From the NCBI GenBank assembly GCA_030159075.1, contig BROG01000905.1, positions 1 to 64,000 of the forward strand: DNA of 64,000 nt, in the 5' to 3' direction. Of this stretch, positions 56,895 through 64,000 are shown piece by piece. Position 1 is the stretch's first letter; every line of letters begins with the position of its first letter. The notes under the pieces are model-generated. The model saw only the letters and a list, made by a program, of their open reading frames with translations. It was not told the DNA's origin and made no database searches. The position numbers and the translations under genes were made by a program. This DNA comes from Atrina japonica. Its lineage: Eukaryota > Mollusca > Bivalvia > Pterioida > Pinnidae.

Positions 56895-57982
56895 GAGAAC
56901 ATTACAGCGCTACTTACATGTGCATGGAGATTAACACATAGCCCAAGGAGTACCGCAATATTAAACTTCAGTTACATTGTCTTGATGTCAGAAACAAGAG
57001 CAAATCATGTTTTTTGGTCGGGATATGTAAAGATTTTATGATATCTCACCACTTGTATGCAACACATCAAATTTCCAGCGCCAAGTAAACTTTTAGGTGT
57101 AATCAGAGGGGAGGGGGCTTTTATACCTCTCTCCTAACTTATATGGTTACAAGTTCAGTTAATTTTCGTAAAATGTTTGGATTCTGCATGAATACAAAAC
57201 GTTGATGTACATATGAGGTTCAAAGTATAACTCATTTTCTAAGGATTGCTGAAGCACTGGTTATGAAATCATACTAAAATGATTCATTGGTGTGAAAAGT
57301 ATTTTCACTGATCGCAAAACACATATAACTCCTTGATTGGATTGTAAAAAATGTAACTTGTTGAAATTTCATGGAAATATCTATGAATAATAATTTTTCA
57401 AACTCCATGACATGCTGGTAGTAGTATATGCCTTCCTTTCTCTCTGGTTGGGTTCTTCTCTTTGTGATTACTCATTTAAGGATGGTATATTCGGACTTGA
57501 AGAGTTATGTCTCCTGTTTTCATCCAGTGGGTTGTGTTTTCCATTTTATTCATACAATGTTATTCTACAGGAGGTACATCGTACCAAATCTCTGATTTCT
57601 GATCTATAAAAAAGGCGAACACAGCATGAGGACATTGCAGCGCTACTTACATGTACATGGAGATTAACACATAGCACAAGGAGTACCGCAACGATTAATA
57701 TTAAACATCAGTTACCTTGTCTTGATGTCAGAAACAAGAGCAAATCATGTTTTTTGGTCGGGATATGTAAAGATTTTATGATATCTCACCACTTGTATGC
57801 AACACATCAAATTTCCTACTCCAAGTAATTATTTAGGTGTAATCAGAGGGGAGGGGGCTTTTATACCTCTCTCCTAACTTATTTGGTTACAAGATCAGTT
57901 AATTTTCGTAAAATGTTTGGATTTTGCATGACTACAAAACGCTGATGTACATATTACGTTCAAAATTTAACTCAAATTCTAA

Positions 57983-58136
57983 TGCGCTTTAAAGCATAAG
58001 GCCTTTCACCTCTGGTTCGAATCCCGCTAGGGTCATTTCGAATTAAGTGGGAAAGTTTGCCAGTTTTCTTGCGGAAGGTCGGTGGTCTTTATCCGGGTAA
58101 CCGGGGTTTCTCCTCCACCAATAAAAATCCGATCAA
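57983..58136 (+). mobile_element. tRNA-headed SINE, family 2, inside an array unit
   Basis: Inserted in a unit at CAAATTCTA, with a near-duplicate TCAAATCTA after it. Contains GGTTCGAATCC and the CCGGGGTTTCTCCTCCACC end. Confidence 0.85.
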
Positions 58137-58575
58137 ATCTAAGGATTGCTGAAGCACTGGTTATGAAATAATACAAAAATGATTCATTGGTGTAAGAAGT
58201 ATTTTGACTGATCGCAAAACACCATATAACTCCTTGATTGGATTTTAAAAAAATGAAACTTGTTGAAATTTCATGGAAATATCTATGAATAATATTTTTG
58301 TCAAACTCCACGACATGCTGGTAGTAGTATATGCCTTCTCTTCACTCTCGTTGGGTTCTTCTCTTTGTGATTACTCATTTAAGGACGATATATTTGGACT
58401 TGAAGAGTTATGTCTCCTGTTTTCATCCAGTGGGTTGAGTTTTCCATTCCAGTCACACAATGTTATTCCACAGGAGGCACATCGTACCAAATCTCTGACT
58501 TCTGATCTATAAAAAAGGCGAACACAGCATGAGGACATTGCAGCGCTACTTACATGTACACGGAGATTAACACAT

Positions 58576-59596
58576 AACCAAACACTTATTATATATATGT
58601 GTACGTGAATTTGAGTTTCTCATGTTTATATCAATGTGACATTTATGTTTTTGAATCTATGTATAAAATTAATGTTTATCTAGATTTTATGTGTTTATCT
58701 GATTCCTGTGAAAGCAGATGTATTTACATTTTTATACAATAGAAATTATTCATGACTGTCGAACGACTACCAGACCTGCCTACCCAATATGGTCGCTTTC
58801 AGTAGCAATAAAGATCAAGATCAATCATCAGTACAAAATGAAAATGTTAGTTGACAATTTTACATTTGCTAGTAACTGACAAATCGTGTCACATCTCAGA
58901 CTCGAGCACATAAATCAACAGTCGCTCTGAATCCTTCTAGGTTTTCGTTTGAATGTTTGTGCTGTTTTGGAGTTCACGGTCTATTTGCAATCATTCATTT
59001 TCCTCCATGGGGAAAAGGGATAATTATGTGTCACAAACTTGGCATCTCGCGAAATACTTCTCCACACTGGACGCTATCAAGCACAACCAAATAGAGATAT
59101 ATGACTTTTTAACCTGTTGCTCGTACTTTGGAAACATTTTCAATAGAATTAATGATATCTTTCGGGCTCAATTGTACATTTTTTCATATACCCTTTTCTC
59201 TAACACTGACCATGTCGACGATTTTGTGACATTTTACCATGACTCTATATGCTCCTTTAGACTAGAGCAAGGGAATTATAATATTAACATAACCACAATA
59301 TAAACAATTGTTGTACATTTCAATAAATTAGTTTGTATATATATATTAAGATATAGGCGGGGCAACAAAACTCACGTTCATCCTATCGGAAAACCGCTCA
59401 CCTTCTCCATTTCTTTGCATCATACCACTGCACTGTATAATTTACTACACAATATAGCTTGATTTTATCGCGAAAGCGATCATTTCTGTTTTAGATGTAA
59501 GTTATCTGTTAGATTTGACTATATTGTGGTAGAAATATTATTATTTTTCTTTTCATGCAATTTGCGACAACCAAATTCCATATGTATATAAAAATT
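58576..59596. other. No gene recognised
   Basis: A 116-codon plus-strand frame at 58953-59303 has Phe/Tyr/Asn-rich composition and no motif. AATAAA at about 58805. Confidence 0.35.
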
Positions 59597-59768
59597 TCAG
59601 ATACCAAAGTATAAATCAATAGGATGTCCAGGACATAGATACAAATCCGGTAAAAATGGACAAACACGGACCTCTGGAAACCAAGAGGTGGGATCAGGTG
59701 CCATGGAGGAGTAAGCATCCCCTGTCGACCGGTCACACCCGCCGTGAGTCCACAGTCAAGTCTAACTT
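59597..59768 (+). repeat. Dispersed repeat DR1, best copy
   Basis: From CAGATACCAAAGTATAAATC through GACAAACACGGACCTCTGGA and the CTGTCGACCGGTCACACCCG core to GTCCACAGTC. Reference for the other copies. Confidence 0.85.
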
Positions 59769-60049
59769 CACTCATTTTACGACATTCCAAACTTTTCAAC
59801 TCTGAGTCCGACTCTGAATCTGAACCGTCAATTAGATCTAGATTTACACATTTTCCTGCAGATGTACACACTGTTAGACTATTTCTGAATTAAATATGTA
59901 GATCCATACAGACACGTATTATTTTTAAGAAAGTAAATAGATGGTATCGCATAAAATATGATTGGTATAACAGCTTGTTACTCAAAATTTGATAACATGA
60001 TCAAACTATCACCTTGGTGACTAGTCTAGAACCGTTAGCCTCCTCCGCG

Positions 60050-60470
60050 TCGTGCACTCATGTCCCTATGAAGGAATGATGGCATCTGCATTTGAATACC
60101 CAAGTCTCTCAGCAAGTCAGCGGAATCCCTAAAGACTCTGTCGACCACAAAAATATCGTCCTCACGGACCCAGGTCTTTATTTCTTCCGCATTGGTAGCT
60201 ATCATGTAATTAAGGATCCCTGAATCATTGTTACGAGTATCTGCTAAGTAGGGTCCCAAAATAGAAACCTATGTAACCTGTCGTTGTAACAACCATCATA
60301 GGTTTAACTAGAGGATGATGTTTGTGCATACTTACTGAATGGTCTACGTTGAAAACTGAAGTTCGCACATTTTTGTATAATCCAGAACAAGTACAGCAGG
60401 TCATTCACTAGGAGCTCTTGTGCTAGAGTGCGCTTGTCCATGATCTTCACTTTTTTCTTCTAATATGTTG
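60050..60470 (-). pseudogene. DDE transposase remnant, Harbinger/ISL2EU-like
   Basis: Minus strand. 60340-60400 reads I-Q-K-C-A-N-F-S-F-Q-R-R; 60265-60320 reads H-H-P-L-V-K-P-M-M-V-V-T-T-T-G-Y-I. After a frameshift, 60035-60275 reads [14 protein letters not shown] ... [12 protein letters not shown]. Blocks, order and the central Asp residues match the DDE superfamily endonuclease of ISL2EU/Harbinger-type elements; the usual Gly after V-D-R is Val here. At least two frameshifts; C-terminal catalytic Glu region absent. Confidence 0.7.
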
Positions 60471-60499
60471 AAATCCTCGATGTTTTGGAACAAAACTTG

Positions 60500-60835
60500 T
60501 CATTAGTGCTGTTCGTCCAGAAGATACTGCTCATCTTTATATCATCAGCTCTTGGTCGTCCTTTAATTGCGATACACGTTTTGTGACTGCAACATTGGTG
60601 TCATGCTTGGTGCATGTGCATGTGAATCCCAAGCCCGAACTCGTAATCGGCAGCAGTGTCCGTAATCTGATGAGCATTTCTTAAATCTCTGACCTTGGTA
60701 AGAAGGACACTCTTCTTGTCCGTATTCTTGAATGGCATATTGTTCGTCATGAAGTTGTGATACTGTCCAATTCTCAGGCTTCTTCAGGTCGGATGGAACT
60801 GAATGTGTTGAGGATAGTGCACTACGTCCTGCCAT
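60500..60835 (-). pseudogene. Probable upstream part of the same transposase gene
   Basis: The frame 60835-60563 begins M-A-G-R-S-A-L-S-S-T-H and has E-N-W-T-V-S-Q-L. A second frame over 60600-60740 reads K-K-S-V-L-L-T-K-V-R-D-L-R. Together these look like a SAP-type N-terminal region broken by an indel, placed correctly ahead of the DDE part. Weak evidence. Confidence 0.3.
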
Positions 60836-61462
60836 ATCGAATGATATCTAAACTCCGCACAAATTCATTCAAATAAAGATTATTAAATGTACTGATAATT
60901 AAGTTTGTAACACATGTCCGGTTAGCTTCCAGTAATATCCAGTGTACATAAAGTGCTATAATTACGCAATATAACACGGAATGTTCAGAATCGATGAGTT
61001 ATGTCTGCAAGACATTGACTTTCAACTGCCTAGTGAATTAAACACAAAATACAGATGCTCATGCATACGCAGACATAAAGTCAACCAGGACATGATAAGT
61101 ATTACAGAGGACTTGGGGGATCAGAACTGGAATCCTTTTCATCAAAATGATGATGTAGACACCAACATTAAAAGCATCATTGGAGATGATATGGAGAAAA
61201 TAAGAAGTTTTAACTTATCTTGGGTGTTCCCCCCAATATCCTAGAAAAAAATTACCATAGTCTCCAACAGATACGGGGTTTCTTTACAGAAATATGCTCT
61301 ATCACAAAACAACTTTCCATTGATTGATTCAAAAGCAACCGTGAAGTCAATGTTACAGGAACCATTTCAAATTACAAAAAAATCTGAAACTACAGAAATG
61401 TAAAAAAAAATTATTCACATCTCATGTAATGCATAATTATCAAATTATTGATTTTATTAGCG
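60836..61462 (+). other. Unassigned; short open frame
   Basis: Plus-strand frame 60981-61244 (87 codons, acidic, with C-S-C-I-R-R-H) has no recognised motif. It diverges from the transposase remnant and might be a second gene of that element. Confidence 0.25.
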
Positions 61463-61608
61463 AGCCGCCCTGGCTCAGTCGGTAGCGTCCTCGACTCTTG
61501 ATCGTTAATTCGAGTCCAGCCGGCGGCAGGTTTGTTTCCTGTCCTTCGGATAGGACAGTAAAAACCGATGTCCCGTGTCACAGTAGCTAATCATCTCTCC
61601 CCTTCTGT
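61463..61608 (+). mobile_element. tRNA-headed SINE, family 1 (5' part)
   Basis: CTGGCTCAGTCGGTAGCGTC head, B-box TTCGAGTCC, then the GGTTTGTTTCCTGTCCTTCG and GTCCCGTGTCACAGTA body. It then passes into the 145-bp repeats; 3' half missing. Confidence 0.8.
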
Positions 61609-62045
61609 ATTGCCCTTTGCTAACATAATGTTTAGAGCATAACTTTCTTCCTACTCAAGGTAGGATGATGATATTTGATAAACATGGTAATGACATCAAG
61701 ACGATGTTTCAAAAACAATAACTACATGGATCAGCCCTTTATTTACAGAGTTTTTGCCCTTTGCTAATAATACTGTCCAGGGCATAATTGTCTATGTACT
61801 TGAAATAGGATTATGATACTTGGTATACATAGTAATGACATTATAGCGATGAGTCATGAACAACATTACAGGGATTCGACGTTTGTATACAGAGTTATTG
61901 CCCTTTGCTAAAATAAATACTGTCCAGGGCATAACTGACTATGTATTTGAGATAGGATGATGATATGATGATACATTGTCGTGACATCATGGAGATGCGT
62001 CATGAACAAACATTACAGGGATTGGCCCTTTGTATACAGAGTCCT
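61609..62045 (+). repeat. 145-bp tandem repeat, three copies
   Basis: TTGCCCTTTGCTAA starts copies at about 61609, 61755 and 61899. Each has GGGCATAA, ATGATGATA-type, TAATGACAT and ATTACAGGGATT blocks and ends with TACAGAGT. I recall this as a common bivalve dispersed repeat. Confidence 0.85.
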
Positions 62046-62821
62046 TGTTGATTATTTGTTTATTTCATGTTTTGTTTTTTTTTTCAATTGAAAACGATTG
62101 ATTGACAATCACTTTGACATGTACTTATGTATAGTGGGGTAAAGCTTTTGCTAATAAATTCAGTAAAATTGAAGAATTAATAATAAAAACTCAAGTCCAT
62201 TATAACACGACGAATTAGATGTGCAAATGGTCTCAACATGAAGAATAATAACGAATCCCAAACGGGATAAGACCAGGTGTCCGGAAGGAGTCGGCGTCTT
62301 CTGCTGGCATGCCACACCCGTCACAAATGTTCCATGGAAACTTTTCTAGTTCGATGAACGGGTCAAATGCGGTACAAAGATCAAGTTTGGTAATGAGGTC
62401 AAGCATGATTGATATCCAGAATACTATCTAATATCTCTGATAGGGGGACTTCATAATGTTTAATAAGAAGCAATGTAGAATATTTGGTTACTTCAGATTC
62501 AAGTTACACGTGAAAAAAAAAAAAAAATAGGCCTGGGCCTTTCAAAAGTAAAATGATGACAATTGGGTGTGACAAAAACCAAAAGATGCTAATTGAAAAC
62601 CTACAGTAAAATGCTTTTGTGATTTTAAAAGTAAAACTTTAAACGTTTGGCCACACAGGCTCCAAAAGAATATATTATCTGTTTGTAGAGTGTACAGTGG
62701 GTGTTTGGGTTAAACTATTTTTCTTTTAGGTCTGTTATCATGAATATTTCAATTTGATAATGGTAAAACATTTTGGAACTTTTTGTAGGAGAGAGTTAAT
62801 ATGTTGTGGCTCCATGATGAA
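62046..62821. other. No gene recognised
   Basis: Contains an A15 run (62513). No coding motif. Confidence 0.4.
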
Positions 62822-63100
62822 AATATTATAAACATAATACCAAAGTTATAATGCTCAAGACGATATCGTTTCTGTCAATTACACTTCATCAGTTGAGCTC
62901 CAATTTGAAAAGTATGTGTATTTTCTAAGATAACGTGGTATCATACAAGGCCAAATAATATCTGTAAAAGTATAGCCGAAATCCGTCTAAGAGTAACCAC
63001 TGTAAAAAAATGACTATCTTAGCTTTAGAAATTTTCGAGTTTAAATTGTGTTAACAGTGCCAAATATTACTTTAGTATAAGATGAAAAGCTGGTACCGAA
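62822..63100 (+). mobile_element. MITE-like element (266-bp family)
   Basis: Matches 27661-27926 over its full length, from AAATATTATAAACATAATAC to TAGTATAAGATGAAAAGCTG. Confidence 0.85.
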
Positions 63101-63175
63101 ATACCAGGTACTAGGTTTATGTACACCCTCGGGCAGTCAAATGGTCCACCAGCAGTGGCAACGACCTAGTGGTTG

Positions 63176-63225
63176 TAAATATTATAAACATAATACCAAA
63201 GTTATAATGCTCAAGACGATATCGA
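63176..63225 (+). repeat. 5' terminal fragment of the MITE-like element
   Basis: The first ~48 bp (to CAAGACGATATCG) only; forms an inverted repeat with the end of the next copy at 63897-63944. Confidence 0.8.
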
Positions 63226-63656
63226 TGAAATGGAGACATGTTTTGAGACATCGGTGGAGGGTTGAGGCAATTACTTTATTATGAGACAGAGAAACTCTCA
63301 GAAGAATTAGTTATAGAATTAAGTAATGTAACGGACCTACGAGACGTCACACTACGGTTCTTACTTCTTATATATTCATAGTAAATATTTCCTATAAATA
63401 ACTATTTATTTTATTTGCAATATATACATATATTAGAATGAGAAAATATTAAGACTATCTAGTCTAAATAAACAGTATCTGGTAATCAAATTAATCACTC
63501 AAAGTTAAATGGCTAATACTCTACTTTCAAAAATCAATGCGCATGCGTGAACTAGTTTTTGTTGATAAGAAATCTCGCGATATTAAACCAACTGGGGGCA
63601 TAGTTCAGACATTTAAAATATTTACCTTTAGGCTGTTGTTATAATTAATCATCGAA

Positions 63657-63950
63657 CAAAGGATCAGTTATCTGTTCATCTTATACTAAAGTAATATTTG
63701 GCACTGTTAACACCATTTAAATTCTAAAATTTTTCTAAAGCTAAGATAGTCATTTTTTACAGTGGTTACTCTTAGACGGATTTCGGCTATACCTTTAGAG
63801 ATATTATTAGGCCTTGTATGATACCATTTTATCTTTAGTAAAAATCACATACTTTTCAAATTGGAGCTCAACTGATGAAGTCTAATTGACAGAAACGATA
63901 TCGTCTTGAGCATTGTAACTTTGGTATTATGTTTATAATATTTATCTAAA
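63657..63950 (-). mobile_element. MITE-like element (266-bp family), inverted
   Basis: Full-length minus-strand copy, facing the copy at 62822 across ~560 bp. Confidence 0.85.
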
Positions 63951-64000
63951 GCGATAAATGTTATTGTGAGTTGACTCAAAGGTGTTAGAGACGTAAAATG

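Larger units (their letters stand above)
47520..58575 (+). repeat. 11-kb tandem array of ~0.75-kb units, seven with an embedded solo LTR
   Basis: The marker GGTAGTAGTATATGCCTTC starts at about 47771, 49458, 50819, 52179, 53530, 54883, 57416 and 58320 (shortened forms at about 48225 and 55796). The central units repeat every 1351-1361 bp. At the site GCATGAGG|ACATT units either are empty (47980, 55996, 57626, 58527) or carry a ~600-625 bp TG...CA insert flanked by GAGG on both sides. Empty units are older and more diverged; they lie at the array edges. Each unit holds a 75-79 codon open frame and, on the minus strand, a canonical TATAAAAG. No function known for the unit. Confidence 0.9.

Noticed and set aside
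58033..58311. 92-codon minus-strand frame
   Set aside because: Spans a SINE and an array unit, so it cannot be an old gene.
47767..58512. CRISPR-like regular array
   Set aside because: Repeat units of 0.75-1.36 kb with an LTR insert; eukaryotic tandem duplication, not short spaced repeats.

Overview
This window looks like a transposon-rich stretch of a molluscan, probably bivalve, nuclear genome. It is AT-rich, introns have GT-AG borders, genes are sparse, and most of the DNA belongs to eukaryotic mobile elements: tRNA-headed SINEs, a LINE with RNase H, Penelope-like elements, Ty3/gypsy-type elements, a Polinton, and hAT, Harbinger/ISL2EU-like and Kolobok-like DNA transposons. The host assignment is an inference from this mix and from dispersed repeats I associate with bivalves; no host marker gene is present.

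Layout. 0-2.5 kb: the only convincing host gene, three exons with matching phases, encoding a two-domain hotdog (acyl-thioesterase-like) protein of 302 residues. 2.5-7.5 kb: SINEs, a Penelope RT fragment, simple repeats and a transposase remnant. 7.54-10.19 kb: retroelement 1, with 4-bp target duplication, terminal palindromes, a long LTR-like segment and a truncated gag. 10.2-20 kb: a minisatellite, a possible membrane-protein exon, a decayed Polinton DNA polymerase B with a PC4-like fragment, a hAT fragment, SINEs and a second Penelope fragment. 20.06-28.4 kb: a wrecked Ty3/gypsy element in which a chimeric piece carrying the RT core has become a tandem array of five ~1.3-kb units plus a partial sixth; its integrase is split by a MITE with a 9-bp duplication. 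29-30.6 kb: a small zinc-finger ORF and LINE 3' ends. 31.33-39.12 kb: retroelement 2, structurally near complete, whose 1077-codon ORF joins Gag directly to a baculovirus-F/errantivirus-type envelope with no pol between. 40.8-43.1 kb: a field of eight copies of a 14-bp motif around a decayed coiled-coil ORF. 46-47.3 kb: unassigned readings, a SINE and a second PC4-like fragment. 47.5-58.6 kb: a tandem array in which seven of eleven units carry the same solo LTR at the same site. 59.6-63.95 kb: a dispersed repeat, an ISL2EU-like transposase remnant, a SINE with a 145-bp tandem repeat, and an inverted pair of MITEs.

The most unusual material is the pair of retroelements 1 and 2. They share little sequence but the same plan: Gag with a QWW motif, a primer-binding-like site beginning TGGTGGAGA, a palindrome of about 50-56 bp with TG...CA ends that caps the right end, and inside the long repeat a ~1-kb GT...AG intron-like segment whose two borders lie at the ends of a 68-75 bp direct repeat. 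In element 2 the order A1-internal-B1-A2-B2 is the 'split direct repeat' layout known from Ngaro/PAT elements, yet it is flanked by a 4-bp duplication as in integrase-borne elements and encodes an envelope. I could run no search, so family names rest on motifs read by eye.
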